Assembly (NCBI GenBank): GCA_016719395.1
Contig: JADJZF010000006.1
Coordinates: 62,001 to 126,000, forward strand
Source: Candidatus Amarobacter glycogenicus
GTDB lineage: Bacteria > Chloroflexota > Dehalococcoidia > Tepidiformales > Tepidiformaceae
Length of the DNA stretch: 64,000 bases
Direction: 5' to 3'
The translations under genes and the position numbers were made by a program. Position 1 is the first letter of the stretch. Each line of letters begins with the position of its first letter. The notes beneath the pieces are model-generated. The model saw nothing but the letters and a program-made list of their open reading frames with translations, was not told the DNA's origin and searched no databases. Shown here in pieces: positions 1 to 8,976 of the stretch.

Positions 1-513
1 ATCGACATCGCCACGGTCGATACCAGGGGTGCTGTGCCGTTCAGGCTCTCGCTCGCTCAGTACCCGGAAACGTGGGCGGCCCGCTACGAACGGTCACGAG
101 CTGCGGGACGGTTCGCCCATGACTTCCCCTTGAAGCGGCTGGATCACCTCGCTGTGGTCGCGCCCGACATCGAAGCGGCGACTCGTTTCTGGGGTGAAGT
201 GCTCGGCGTTCCCGTCCACGGGGAGATCCGGACAGATGCGATGGTCATCAAGCAGCTGAAGATCGGCGATGCCGTCCTGGAGCTGCTCGGGCCGGCCACA
301 CCGCAGAGCCCGATGGCCGCGAGGCCGGCGGCGCTGGCGAGCATGGCGGCCTGGGAGGTGAACGGGCCGCTGGATGCAGCCGTGGAGCTCGCCCGTGAGC
401 GCGGATTCACCGTGAGTGAACCGGAGTACGGCGTGATCCCGGGCACCCGCCGGGCGAGCATACCGGCCGCCGAGCTGGCAGGGGTAGGCATGCAACTCCT
501 CGAGTACGTCTAG
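1..513 (+). CDS. VOC-family (glyoxalase/methylmalonyl-CoA epimerase-like) protein, 5' end outside the window
   Basis: The frame is open from base 1, so the gene probably begins before the window; a GTG at 34 would give 159 residues. The segment LDHLAVVAPDIEAATRFW, followed by GVPVHGE and VLELLGP, is typical of a vicinal-oxygen-chelate fold like that of methylmalonyl-CoA epimerases. The region before it (SLAQYPETWAARYERSRAAG) is not part of a VOC fold and suggests a second, upstream domain. The substrate cannot be told. A fusion to another domain is possible because a minimal VOC protein would start at the LDHLAV strand. Confidence 0.6.
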   Translation: MDIATVDTRGAVPFRLSLAQYPETWAARYERSRAAGRFAHDFPLKRLDHLAVVAPDIEAATRFWGEVLGVPVHGEIRTDAMVIKQLKIGDAVLELLGPATPQSPMAARPAALASMAAWEVNGPLDAAVELARERGFTVSEPEYGVIPGTRRASIPAAELAGVGMQLLEYV

Positions 514-550
514 GTACACCGCGCAGTCACACTTCTGCCACGGGACTGAT

Positions 551-560
551 CCCCTAGGGG
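551..560. repeat. 10-bp perfect palindrome
   Basis: CCCCTAGGGG is a perfect palindrome 38 bases after the VOC stop codon. A second small hairpin (CTGGC, GTGA loop, GCCAG) lies at 600-613. The 205 bases between the VOC gene and the next start hold no other feature I can support. One or both hairpins could end transcription of the first gene, but neither has a T-run. Confidence 0.35.
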
Positions 561-718
561 AATTCCCTGATGGCCGCCACCTTGAAGGAAACCCCGGAAC
601 TGGCGTGAGCCAGGCCTTCCGGAAGAGGGGCAGCACGGCCTTGGATCCCCGGCCTATCAGCGCAGTCATGGCTATTGCGGCGTACCGTTTGCCGGTCTCG
701 CGGGAGTGGGCGCCGGGA

Positions 719-952
719 ATGGGGAGCACCGCCCTCGCTGTTTCCGAGGGTGCGAAAGACCGCGTCGAGATTAGCGCCGAGGCCCGCCAACGCGCCGCCG
801 CCTCTACCGAGCCGCAGCTCTGGGGCGAAGTCCGCTATGAGTATCCCCACACCGACGACCCCGACCTGCCCTGGGAGGTTGCCCACCAGGAGTGGACGGA
901 CTTGATGGCGAAGGTCTTCGGGAGTCCGGACGAAGAGAGCGAAGCCGCCTGA
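719..952 (+). CDS. Small protein with FlgM-like N-terminal motif
   Basis: 77 residues from the ATG at 719; longer in-frame starts exist at 605 and 668 but their extra residues look like random translation. The motif DRVEISAEARQRAAA near the N-terminus resembles the short start motif of FlgM-type anti-sigma factors and many unrelated small proteins. The rest is acidic and rich in Trp (ending in GSPDEESEAA). There are no flagellar genes nearby, so I assign no function. A GGGAG-like purine stretch lies upstream of the chosen ATG. Confidence 0.5.
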   Translation: MGSTALAVSEGAKDRVEISAEARQRAAASTEPQLWGEVRYEYPHTDDPDLPWEVAHQEWTDLMAKVFGSPDEESEAA

Positions 953-988
953 TCCGGGACGCCGTACTTCCCCACGGAGCCCTCGCCT

Positions 989-1774
989 CTACCCCACTCC
1001 GAAGAAACCGAACAGCTCGGGGTACTTGTTCACGCTGGCGCCACCATCGATGTAGAGCGTCTGGGCGGTCATGAGCGACGACTCATCTGATGCGAGGTAG
1101 GTGAGCAGGTTCGCGATGTCCTCCGGCTCTCCGGCACGGCCGATCGGCGCTTCGTGGATGAATGCGTCCTCCAACCCCGGAATCCCGAGCATCCCTGCGG
1201 TCGCCGGGGTGTGGACGAGACCGGGCCCGACAGCATTGACACGGATCTTGTGCCGTCCGAGTTCGAGTGCCGCCACCTTCGTCAGCATGGTCACGCCCGC
1301 CTTCGCCGCGCAGTAGGCGGCGAAGCCCTCGGTCGCCTGGATCGCGTTGAGGCTGGCGATGTTGATGATGCTTCCGCCCGTGCCCTGGGCGATCAGGCGC
1401 TTCGCTTCGTGCTTGAGACAGAGGAATGTCCCCGTCAAGGAGATGCCGAGCACCCGGTCCCAATCTTCGAGGGGATAGTCCTGGATTGGCGAGAAGCCGC
1501 CGACGCCTGCGTTGTTGACCGCGATGTCGAGCCGCCCGAAACGCCGGATGGCCTGGTTCACCATCCGCTCCACCGCTGCTTCGTCGCGCACATCGACTTC
1601 GGCGCCATCGAGGTAGTTGTGGCCTAACTGGCCGATGAGCGCGCCGATGCCATCGCTATCCGTATCGCCGACGATGACGCGCGCGCCCTCGGCGACGAAT
1701 CGTTCCACAGCGGCCCTGCCTATCCCCGAAGCGCCGCCGGTGACGATCGCGACCTTGCCATCTAGCCTTCCCAT
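989..1774 (-). CDS. SDR-family NAD(P)-dependent oxidoreductase
   Basis: 261 residues, the normal length for a classical short-chain dehydrogenase/reductase. The nucleotide-binding motif TGGASGIG is at about residues 12-19, NNAG near 88, the catalytic Ser lies in INIAS, and the YCAAK pair carries the catalytic Tyr and Lys. The Asp in VGDTD after strand 2 suggests NAD(H) over NADP(H). It oxidises or reduces an alcohol/carbonyl in the cytoplasm; the substrate is unknown. It is the last gene of a minus-strand run that begins with queG. An acyl-CoA-linked 3-hydroxyacyl role is possible given acyl-CoA genes nearby. Confidence 0.9.
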   Translation of the reverse strand: MGRLDGKVAIVTGGASGIGRAAVERFVAEGARVIVGDTDSDGIGALIGQLGHNYLDGAEVDVRDEAAVERMVNQAIRRFGRLDIAVNNAGVGGFSPIQDYPLEDWDRVLGISLTGTFLCLKHEAKRLIAQGTGGSIINIASLNAIQATEGFAAYCAAKAGVTMLTKVAALELGRHKIRVNAVGPGLVHTPATAGMLGIPGLEDAFIHEAPIGRAGEPEDIANLLTYLASDESSLMTAQTLYIDGGASVNKYPELFGFFGVG

Positions 1775-1888
1775 GTCCCGTTCCTTTCACCCCGGAGACT
1801 CGGCGGATGCGCGGAGGGAGCTCTCGGCGAACGGTCTTCGGCGTTACCCTGCCATTGGCCTACTCCGGGATTCCCGGCCTCCTGGTGA

Positions 1889-2557
1889 CTAGAGATGTCG
1901 GCGGTAGAACGCGAGCGATTTCTCCCACGCGTCCTTCGCCGCCGCGGGGTTGTACTCCGGTTCCGGGTGCTCGTCGTTGAAGAAAGCGTGCTGGGTCCCC
2001 GGGTAGGTGATGAACTCGTATGCCTTCCCGCGCTCCTTCAATGCGGCCTCGTACGCCGGGATGTTCGGGTTCACGAAACCATCGTGTTCGGCCCAGATAC
2101 CCAGCAGCGGCGCGGTGAGCCCGTCCCAGTTGTACTTCACCATTGGGTGGCCGCCGTAGAAGTCGATGCATGCAGCGACGTCGCCGTTGCTGTTGCAGGC
2201 GGCGAACAGTGCAAGCGCCCCTCCCATGCAAAACCCGACGGTGCCCACCGGGCCGCCGGTAAGCGCCTTGAGGTAGGCGACTGCGCCCTTCAGGTCCTGT
2301 TCGGCCCGGGCGATGTTGAGGGCCATGAGCAGCTTGCCAGCCTCGTCCGGCTCGGAAGCGACGACGCCGTGATACATGTCCGGTGCGAGGGCGACGAAGC
2401 CCTCCGCGGCGAAACGGTCGGCGATACCCTTGATGTTGGCGTTGAGGCCCCACCATTCCTGGATGACGATGACGCCCTTGCCGGCGCCGGTTGCCGGTTT
2501 GGCGAGGTAACCGCTGGCGGTCCCTCCGTTCGATGCGAAACTGACGAGTTCTCCCAC
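1889..2557 (-). CDS. Dienelactone hydrolase family protein
   Basis: 222 residues with an alpha/beta-hydrolase fold. The nucleophile elbow GFCMGG carries the cysteine used by dienelactone hydrolases instead of serine. The acid is probably the Asp in AEHDGF and the base the His in GTQHAFFND. The N-terminal VIVIQEWWGLN is a hallmark of carboxymethylenebutenolidase. These enzymes open lactone rings in aromatic degradation, but many homologues act on other esters and no aromatic-ring genes are present here. The start ATG is preceded by a GGAG-like site (AGGAGAG). Confidence 0.88.
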   Translation of the reverse strand: MGELVSFASNGGTASGYLAKPATGAGKGVIVIQEWWGLNANIKGIADRFAAEGFVALAPDMYHGVVASEPDEAGKLLMALNIARAEQDLKGAVAYLKALTGGPVGTVGFCMGGALALFAACNSNGDVAACIDFYGGHPMVKYNWDGLTAPLLGIWAEHDGFVNPNIPAYEAALKERGKAYEFITYPGTQHAFFNDEHPEPEYNPAAAKDAWEKSLAFYRRHL

Positions 2558-2575
2558 TGTGCTCTCCTGTGGTCA

Positions 2576-2597
2576 CCCGGCCGCGTTCCCGGCCGGG
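2576..2597. terminator. Inverted repeat between P-loop gene and hydrolase gene
   Basis: CCCGGCCG pairs perfectly with CGGCCGGG across a 6-base loop in the 57-base gap between two minus-strand genes. It could act as an attenuator or terminator, but no T-run follows on the minus strand. Confidence 0.4.
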
Positions 2598-2614
2598 GGG
2601 ATGCGCGCTGTAGC

Positions 2615-3151
2615 CTACCGGGTGGGGAGTGCGCCGTCAGCCAAGACGCGAGCCAGAAAGCGGCGCGTCGCCTTCGGGTCTTTCAACACGACGACGCGTT
2701 TGCCGTCGGCTCTGGCGGCGCGGAGCATCGCGAGGACACCGGGGCGTTCGCCGGGGGTAGTCCCAGATCCACCGGACGAAACTGAACTTGGGTCCAGCTT
2801 CTCGTCGCAGCCGGGTGTCATATCGGGGCGGGTCTTGTTCCGGTAGACAACCTGGCGCTTCGTCGAGCGGTACAGGCAGAGCCAGCGTGAGTAATCGAGG
2901 AAGACGATGGTGTCCGCGCGTTCGATGCGCAGTCCCATCGTGCCGCCGTAGTTGCCATCGATGATCCACTCGTCGGGGGCGACGAGTTCCGCGACCTTGC
3001 GCGTCCACTCGTCGCGGGGAGTCTCTACCCACCCCGGCTGCCAGTGTTCACGGTCGAGGTGGACGACGGGCAGACCGGTGAGTTCGCCCAAGTGGCGCGC
3101 GAGGGTGGACTTCCCGGCACCGCCGGAACCGATGATGAGGACGCGTTTCAC
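2615..3151 (-). CDS. P-loop NTPase, adenylate-kinase/topology-modulation-like; local double frameshift
   Basis: 178 residues. The Walker A motif GSGGAGKS is at residues 8-15, followed by LPVVHLDREHW and EWIIDGNY, as in small FlaR-like 'topology modulation' kinases. The family normally carries a segment like KF-RWIWDYPRR here. That segment (FVRWIWDYPRRTP) is encoded, but in a shifted frame between about 2755 and 2793, so the present reading gives a Ser/Gly/Thr-rich stretch instead. One missing base near 2787-2793 and one extra base near 2750-2762 would explain this. The start ATG overlaps the upstream gene's stop by 4 bases. The phosphate acceptor is unknown. Confidence 0.75.
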   Translation of the reverse strand: MKRVLIIGSGGAGKSTLARHLGELTGLPVVHLDREHWQPGWVETPRDEWTRKVAELVAPDEWIIDGNYGGTMGLRIERADTIVFLDYSRWLCLYRSTKRQVVYRNKTRPDMTPGCDEKLDPSSVSSGGSGTTPGERPGVLAMLRAARADGKRVVVLKDPKATRRFLARVLADGALPTR

Positions 3152-4023
3152 GTCGGTGGGTCCGCTGGCGCAGGTGCACCGCTGAACCCGGCGATCACCG
3201 CCGCCAGCTCGTCCTGATTGCGGACTGAAAAGACCGCTGTGATATGGGCAGTTCGCGCCAGTTCGCGCCGCAAGAGCCGCGCCTCGACGAGCGGGTAGGA
3301 CTTCAACCAGAAGTTGAACCGAAGTCTCCGGAGGAACGAGCGCTTCACTGTTGGGCCTCGGCGGTTCCTTTGTTCTGCCACCAACGCGCTGGGGAGGTCC
3401 AGGTGGATGACGGCGTTTGCCCGTTCAGCTGCTGGCGCCAGGGCGCGCCAGTACCCACCCTCGATGAGCCACCGCTCACGCGCTGCGAGCTCGCGGACGT
3501 GATTCACCCGTTCGGTCGTTTTCGCCCGGCCGTCGGCATCCTCGCCGTTTGGCCCCCAGAATTCGAGATCGAGCTCGGTCACCGGGAGACCGAGGGATGG
3601 GCCGAGTTTCCCGGCCAGCGTCGTCTTGCCAGCGCCTGTCGCACCGACGATGTAGAGCCGGTCGATGTTCGAGCCTGCGAACAGCGACTCCGCCCTCAGG
3701 TGTCCCGCCCACGCCTTCGCCGACTCCTTGTCGGGGATGATGCGCACGTAACGCCCCCCGGTTACTGCCTGGGCGAGGATGCCGAGTATGGCCGCTCGTT
3801 CGGCAGCCGGCGCGGCCGGCCCCGGTGCCTCGCCGTCGGCGAGCACCATGATCGGGGCCCCTGCCGCGAATGCTTCCACCGTGGTACAGATTGCGACGCC
3901 CGGGGCCGCGTTTTCCGCCGCCGAACGCTGGTAGCGGACACGCGCATGCAGGGCGTCGCCGAGCGCGTCGGCGATTCTCGATGCGAGCGCATTCGGGGCG
4001 CCGAAGACCAGGGCGTCGGCCAT
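3148..4023 (-). CDS. Two-domain protein with C-terminal P-loop kinase domain
   Basis: 291 residues. The first ~115 residues form an Ala-rich alpha/beta domain that I do not recognise. The second part begins DRLYIVGATGAGKTTLAGKL (Walker A near 126-133) and continues with LPVTELDLEFWG and RWLIEGGYW. That places it in the same small-kinase group as the next gene downstream, so the two are tandem paralogues. Its stop overlaps the next start (4 bases), so they are translationally coupled. The pair may share a substrate or arise from duplication followed by fusion. No function is claimed. Confidence 0.7.
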   Translation of the reverse strand: MADALVFGAPNALASRIADALGDALHARVRYQRSAAENAAPGVAICTTVEAFAAGAPIMVLADGEAPGPAAPAAERAAILGILAQAVTGGRYVRIIPDKESAKAWAGHLRAESLFAGSNIDRLYIVGATGAGKTTLAGKLGPSLGLPVTELDLEFWGPNGEDADGRAKTTERVNHVRELAARERWLIEGGYWRALAPAAERANAVIHLDLPSALVAEQRNRRGPTVKRSFLRRLRFNFWLKSYPLVEARLLRRELARTAHITAVFSVRNQDELAAVIAGFSGAPAPADPPT

Positions 4024-4064
4024 CGCCGCAGACTACCGCCCCCCGTCCGGATGGAACAGGCCGT

Positions 4065-4525
4065 TCATCGCGCGGTGTAGCGGAAGTCACAGAAGGGCGC
4101 GCCCTCCATCCGGGTCTGCGTCCGCTCGAAACTGACGTCCGGCGCCATGCCTTCGAACATCGCGAAGTCGCGGTTGCAGCTCAGCAGGTAGCCCAGGTCG
4201 CGGGCACCCAGTTCTTCGTACATTTCCATGAACTTGCAGCGCGTCACGTTGAAGCCGAAGCGCGCGTCATCCCGTTCGACCACGTCGACGATCAGTGATC
4301 CTCCCGAAGCACGCCGGTCTCGAATCGCTCTGCAAGGGCGGCCATCGTGTCGATCGCTCCCGCTTCCCGGGCCGCGACGCCCTGCTTCCGGGCGATCTCC
4401 TTGATTGTGCGGCCGACGACTTCGTTGACTCTCTCGGCGCCGAACTCCGCCTGCATTGCCCGGATCATCGGGACGAGCACGCCCGCTTCGATTTTGCGCC
4501 GCTCCAACAGCGTCAGATCAGCCAT
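4065..4525 (-). pseudogene. ATC-hydrolase-like protein, split by one frameshift
   Basis: Two adjacent frames together give a complete protein of about 150 residues of the L-2-amino-thiazoline-4-carboxylic acid hydrolase-like family. The N-terminal half starts MADLTLLERRKIEAG at 4525 and runs into a stop at about 4292. The C-terminal half contains the family's usual FNVTRCKFMEMYEELG, LLSCNRDFAMFEG and RTQTRMEGAPFCDFRY. Restoring one base near 4292-4296 joins them. The start has a GGAGG site and overlaps the queG stop by 8 bases. It may be a real pseudogene, but the same kind of error recurs in this window, so a sequencing error is more likely. Confidence 0.7.
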
Positions 4526-5673
4526 CGGTGTCCCTCCGGAGTTCCGCCAGCGCGAGGACGAATTCCTCGCGGGCGGCGCTATCGTGTTCGAGCACCAGCG
4601 CGTTTTCAAGCGGCGTCCTCGCGATGGTGGTGAGTCCGTGGCGGTTTGCGAGGGCGGCCACGGCCCAGGCCGCGTGCCCGCGCACCGTTGGCGAGCGGTC
4701 GGTGAGCGCACCCGTCAATGCGTCCAGGTCGCCTGGTGTCCCCACATTCCCCAGCGCCACGCACGCGTTCCGCAGGAGTCCGTCGCGCTTCGCTCGCATG
4801 ATCGCGCGCCCTCGAAAGCGCTCGGTGAAGGCCGCGTCATCCAAAGACAGCAGTTCCGTGAGGCGGGGGGCCGCGTCCTCGGGCGAGGCTGGCAGGAAGT
4901 CAGGGTGGCTCTCGAACCGGCCAGCTCCGACCGGACACGCGTCGAGGCAGTCATCGCATCCGAAGACCCGGGCGCCGAACTTGGACCGGAGTTCGCGGGG
5001 GATGGGACCGCGGTTCTCGATCGTCTGGTAGCTGATGCAGAGCCGCGAATCGACCACGTGACCGTCGGCCGCGATAGCGCCGGTAGGGCATGCTGCGATG
5101 CACCGGGTGCACGAGCCGCACGACTTTCGCAAGGGCTCGTCGGGCTGGAGTGCCAGCGTTGTCGCGACCACTCCGAGCATCACCCATGGACCAAAGCCCG
5201 GTACCAGCGCCATCGTCGATTTGCCCCGCCATGCGAGTCCCGCGAGCTCCGCCTGCGGCCGTTCGAGGAGCGGCCCGTAGTCCACCGTGGCACGAGCTTC
5301 CGCCCCAAGCTCCTCGCGGATGCGCGGGCGATGCGCCGGAGTCTCGTTTCGAAGACACGGTGGTAGTCGCGCCCGCGTGCGTACCGCGCGATCCGTCCCC
5401 GGCCGGCCCGCCCTCCACCGGGAGTTCGGGCTCAGGGGAGTGATTCGGCAGGGCAACGACGACGATCGAACGGGCGCCGGGGAGAAACCGGTCCGGCGTC
5501 GTCGCTCGTTCGAGCCATTCCCCGGTCATCCACGCCATACCTGCCAGGTATCCCGCGTCGAGCGCCGCCCGGGCCGCCTCTCGCGCTTCGGGAAGGTCCC
5601 CGGCGGCAGCGATCCCGGCGAGTTCGAAGCCCTCCGCGCGAGCCATAGCGAGCACCGACACGCGAAGATCCAT
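4518..5673 (-). pseudogene. queG: Epoxyqueuosine reductase QueG, interrupted by two frameshifts
   Basis: Three frames in series encode QueG, the cobalamin and 4Fe-4S enzyme that makes queuosine from epoxyqueuosine in tRNA. The N-terminal frame (MDLRVSVLAMARAEGFELAG to VVVALPNHSPEP) runs to about 5410. The expected ARYARGRDYHRVFETRLRR segment is in a second frame to about 5325. The C-terminal frame has the two ferredoxin clusters CGSCTRCIAACP and GCDDCLDACP and a HEAT-like tail (LRNACVALGNVGTPGD), usual for QueG. Both shifts are single missing bases in GC runs. The tail reads to 4518, overlapping the next start. Function is likely intact in the real genome. Confidence 0.85.
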
Positions 5674-5796
5674 GCGGCAATCCTACGGGGCGAAAACGGC
5701 GGGCGCGTCCGAGCAGAACCGGATCCCCCGGCCGGATCCGCATGGTCGGCAGATCGGCCCGGCTCACTGCCGGCGAAGTCCGCATACAATTCCAAC

Positions 5797-6144
5797 GTGG
5801 AGAAGTCACCTGCCGACGAAGTCCGGACGTTTTCCCTCGCTTTCGAGGGAAGCCGGGAGGAGTGCCCGTTCGGACCTGATTCGGCCGTCTTCAAGGCGGC
5901 GAACGGAAAGATCTTCGCAATCCTTTCGGAGCACGACGATGGGGTGCACGTCTCGCTGAAGCTGACTCCCGAGGAGGTCATGGAAGCGATGTCGCTGCCC
6001 TTCGTGCGCACCGCACCGTATCTGGCGAAGAATCACTGGGTTATGCCGGTGATCGCGCACCCCGGGGAGCTGGACATGACGCTGGCCTGGATTCGGCGCA
6101 GCCACGAACTGGTGACCGCCAGACCGGCCCGCAAGCGTCAGTAG
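5797..6144 (+). CDS. MmcQ/YjbR-family protein
   Basis: 115 residues from a GTG at 5797. The sequence follows the YjbR/MmcQ pattern: an early FSLAFEGSREECPFG, then KIFAILSE, VSLKLTPEEVMEAM, PYLAKNHWVMP and a C-terminal helix with SHELVTA. This is a small CyaY-like fold sometimes described as DNA-binding; the biochemical role is not established. It is divergent from queG and its last 7 bases overlap the end of the MFS gene on the other strand. Confidence 0.82.
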   Translation: MEKSPADEVRTFSLAFEGSREECPFGPDSAVFKAANGKIFAILSEHDDGVHVSLKLTPEEVMEAMSLPFVRTAPYLAKNHWVMPVIAHPGELDMTLAWIRRSHELVTARPARKRQ

Positions 6145-7457
6145 GAAGTTGCCGGCCTCAATCCCGGAGACTTCGGCCCACGAGTGCCGATCTGGAAGGC
6201 GAAAGCCGCGGCGAAAAGCGCGAGGATCCCTCCTGCGTACATCGCGGGACCGTAGTCGCCTGCCGCATCGTGAATCACGCCGGCCAGAGCCGCCGCGATA
6301 GCGCCGCCAACCATGTGGCTGAAAGTGATCCACCCGTAGATAGTGCCGACTGAGCGGCGTCCGAACCGGTTCGCCGTCAGCATGACCGTGGGCGGGACGG
6401 TCGCGATGTAGTCGAGCCCGAACACGACCGCGAACATCGACATGAGCGGGATTCCAGACCCCGAGAGTGCCGGGAGGACCAGCAGGGAGCATCCGCGCAG
6501 AAAGTAGTAGAGCGCCAGCAGTTTCCGCGGCGAATACCTGTCGGTGAGCCATCCCGATGCAATGGTCCCGACGACGTTGAAACCGCCGATGACGCTCAGC
6601 ATCCCTGCAGCTTGCTTCTCGCTGAAGCCGTGCTCGGTCGCGTGGGGGATGAAGTGGGTGCCTATGAGGCCGATCGTGGTGAATCCGCACACTCCGAAGC
6701 TGAGTGCGATCAGCCAGAAGTCACCCGTGCGGATAGCTTCTTTCATCGGGACGAGGCGTTCATCACTCGCCAGTGCCTTTTCGCCGGGGAGAACACCGTA
6801 GGCCGCCAGCCCGACGTCGCGGGGACGGCTGCGGAGAAAGATCACCGTGGAGGGCAGGACGACTGCCCCGGCGATGATCGCCATTAGGCCGACGGCTGAA
6901 CGCCAGCCCCATGCGTCGACGATGAGCGCGAGGAGCAGGACAAAGACCAGCTGGCCGGCGCTGGCCGCCCCCCCGAGAATGCCCGTCACCAATCCCCGGC
7001 GCTCCTGGAACCAGGTATTGGCGACCGTCGCGCTCAGGACGATTGAGGTGCCGCCGGCGCCGAAGCCGACCAGCACGCCCCAGGACGCATAGAACTGCCA
7101 GAGGGACTGCACCAGCCAGGTGGCGAACACTCCACTCGTCCCGAGAACGAGGAAGCCGATGATGACCGGCCGGATGCCATGGCGATCGATGAGCCGCCCG
7201 GAGACCGGCCCGGCGAGGCCAAGGGTGAGGATGGAAAGCGAGATCGCCCACGAGATCTGGGCCGTCGACCAGCCGAAGTCGTCCTTTAGCGGGGTGATCA
7301 TTACGCCGGGAGCGGAGCGGATCCCGGCGGTCACCGTCACGAGCAGGAAGGTGATGCCGACCATCACCCAGCCGTAGTGGATGCCGAGGCGGCGTGCGAT
7401 TGCGGGAGCGGAAAACGGAGCGGGTGAAGCCGGCGGAGCTGACTCGGTCGATGCCAT
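6138..7457 (-). CDS. MFS transporter (monocarboxylate/oxalate-formate antiporter-like)
   Basis: 439 residues from the ATG at 7457 (MASTESAPPAS); an ATG 42 bases further upstream is in frame but less likely. Twelve hydrophobic segments are visible. Motif GRLIDRHGIRP between helices 2 and 3 is the MFS motif A, and the sequence WVMVGITFLLVTVTAG is like OFA-type carriers. The second half repeats the motif as GWLTDRYSPRK. It probably moves a small organic acid across the cytoplasmic membrane; direction and substrate cannot be read. It stands alone between convergent yjbR and the acyl-CoA dehydrogenase. Confidence 0.85.
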   Translation of the reverse strand: MASTESAPPASPAPFSAPAIARRLGIHYGWVMVGITFLLVTVTAGIRSAPGVMITPLKDDFGWSTAQISWAISLSILTLGLAGPVSGRLIDRHGIRPVIIGFLVLGTSGVFATWLVQSLWQFYASWGVLVGFGAGGTSIVLSATVANTWFQERRGLVTGILGGAASAGQLVFVLLLALIVDAWGWRSAVGLMAIIAGAVVLPSTVIFLRSRPRDVGLAAYGVLPGEKALASDERLVPMKEAIRTGDFWLIALSFGVCGFTTIGLIGTHFIPHATEHGFSEKQAAGMLSVIGGFNVVGTIASGWLTDRYSPRKLLALYYFLRGCSLLVLPALSGSGIPLMSMFAVVFGLDYIATVPPTVMLTANRFGRRSVGTIYGWITFSHMVGGAIAAALAGVIHDAAGDYGPAMYAGGILALFAAAFAFQIGTRGPKSPGLRPATSY

Positions 7458-7575
7458 GGCGCAGTTTACCCGCCGTTGGTCTGCGTGCGCCCGCGCCAAT
7501 CATCTCGGTTGCGTGAAACCACTGAGTGCGCAGGCCGGCCCCCGACCCGCGACGCCTGTCCGGTTTGGAGATGGA

Positions 7576-7608
7576 AACGGACCGCCGCCTACCAGGCGAC
7601 GGTCCGTT
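7576..7608. terminator. Hairpin after acyl-CoA dehydrogenase gene
   Basis: AACGGACCG pairs with CGGTCCGTT and the inner CGCCT/AGGCG extends the stem, with an ACC loop. It lies 20 bases past the stop of the minus-strand acyl-CoA dehydrogenase. No T-run follows. Confidence 0.6.
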
Positions 7609-7627
7609 CGGAATCGGTTGGCGCCGA

Positions 7628-8845
7628 TTAGATACCGAAGTCCCAGTTGCCCCCGGCGTGGTACTTGTTCAAGACGTTCTTGGCGATGAGGATGCGGTGC
7701 ACCTCGTCCGGGCCGTCGGCGATGCGGAGCGTGCGCGCCCCGGTGTACATCCCCGAGAGGGGTGTGTCGCCCGAGACGCCCATCGCGCCATGCACCTGGA
7801 TCGCGCGGTCCACCACCCGCTCGAAGGCGGCCGGGACGTAGATCTTGAGCGCGGAGATGATGGTGCGTGGGTCCTGGCCGTTGTCGATGACCTCAGCGGT
7901 GTGAATCGTCATCAGCCGCGCTGTCATGATGTCGATGTACGAATCGGCGATGAAGCCCTGGATGAACTGCTTGGTCTCGAGTTTGCCGCCGTGGACTTCA
8001 CGGTCGATCGCGCGCTTCACCATCAGGTCGAAGGCGCGCCACATCTGGCCGACGCTGTTCATGCAGTGGAAGACCCGCCCGGCGCCGAGGCGGTCCTGGG
8101 CGGCCTGGTGCCCGCTACCGGTGCGTCCGAGCTGGTTGGTCACCGGCACGCGGACGTTCTTGTACTCGATCTCGCAGTGGTTCGAATCATGCCCCCACAC
8201 CGGGATGCGGCGGACGATGTTGAAGCCGGGAGTGTCGGTCGGGACGATGATTTGCGTCATCTTCTCGCGGACGCCGCCGTCGCCGTCAGCCTCTTCGGTG
8301 CGGCACATGACGATGGCGAACGCAGCGCCCACGGCCCCAGAAGTGAACCACTTCCGGCCGTTGATCACCCAGTCGTCCCCATCGCGGATGGCTCGCGTCT
8401 GGATGGCATAGGGGCTTGAGCCCGGCGCGTCCGGCTCGGTCATGGAGAAGCAGGAACGGATCTCGCCCCGAATGCTCGGTTCGAGCCACTGCTTCTTCTG
8501 CTCTTCGGTCCCGTACTTGATGAGGATGGTCTGGTTCCCGGAGTCCGGCGCAACAACGCCGAAGAGGGGGTTCGAGTAGGGGCTCCAGGCGAGGATCTCG
8601 TTCATGTAGGCATGCTTCATGAACCCGATGCCCATTCCTCCGTACTCCTGGGGGAGGTGGGGCGCCCAGAGGCCCGCCTTCTTCACGTTGTCCTGGATCT
8701 CCAGCCTGAGCTGCTGGCTCTCCGGGCTCCGGTAGTCCCCGAGGCGTTCTTCGTTCGGGATGATGTAGCGGTTGACGATGTTGGCGGTCCCTTCACGGAC
8801 CTGGTTGATCTCCGGGTCGAGGGTCGGGATGGGTGCGATCTGCAT
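7628..8845 (-). CDS. Acyl-CoA dehydrogenase family protein
   Basis: 405 residues from the ATG at 8845 (MQIAPIPTLDPEINQ); an earlier in-frame ATG at 8932 is rejected because its extra residues are low-quality and Pro-rich. The order is an N-terminal helical domain (PHLPQEYGGMGIG), the FAD/substrate beta domain (CFSMTEPDAPGSS and WVINGRKWFTSGAVGA), and the C-terminal helical domain ending with IQVHGAMGVSGDTPL and ADGPDEVHR. The last motif is seen in larger ACAD10/11-type enzymes. It oxidises an acyl-CoA to an enoyl-CoA with FAD. The chain length is unknown. Confidence 0.92.
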   Translation of the reverse strand: MQIAPIPTLDPEINQVREGTANIVNRYIIPNEERLGDYRSPESQQLRLEIQDNVKKAGLWAPHLPQEYGGMGIGFMKHAYMNEILAWSPYSNPLFGVVAPDSGNQTILIKYGTEEQKKQWLEPSIRGEIRSCFSMTEPDAPGSSPYAIQTRAIRDGDDWVINGRKWFTSGAVGAAFAIVMCRTEEADGDGGVREKMTQIIVPTDTPGFNIVRRIPVWGHDSNHCEIEYKNVRVPVTNQLGRTGSGHQAAQDRLGAGRVFHCMNSVGQMWRAFDLMVKRAIDREVHGGKLETKQFIQGFIADSYIDIMTARLMTIHTAEVIDNGQDPRTIISALKIYVPAAFERVVDRAIQVHGAMGVSGDTPLSGMYTGARTLRIADGPDEVHRILIAKNVLNKYHAGGNWDFGI

Positions 8846-8976
8846 GTCGTTTCCTTGGTTGGGTGTTGGAGGCGGTGTGCGGCAGTGTACGCCCTCCAGG
8901 GCCGGTTGGGTGGGACCAACGGGTGGCTCCACGCCGTCCGGCAGGTACCAAAGCCGCTTCGCCCGCTCGCGCTCGG

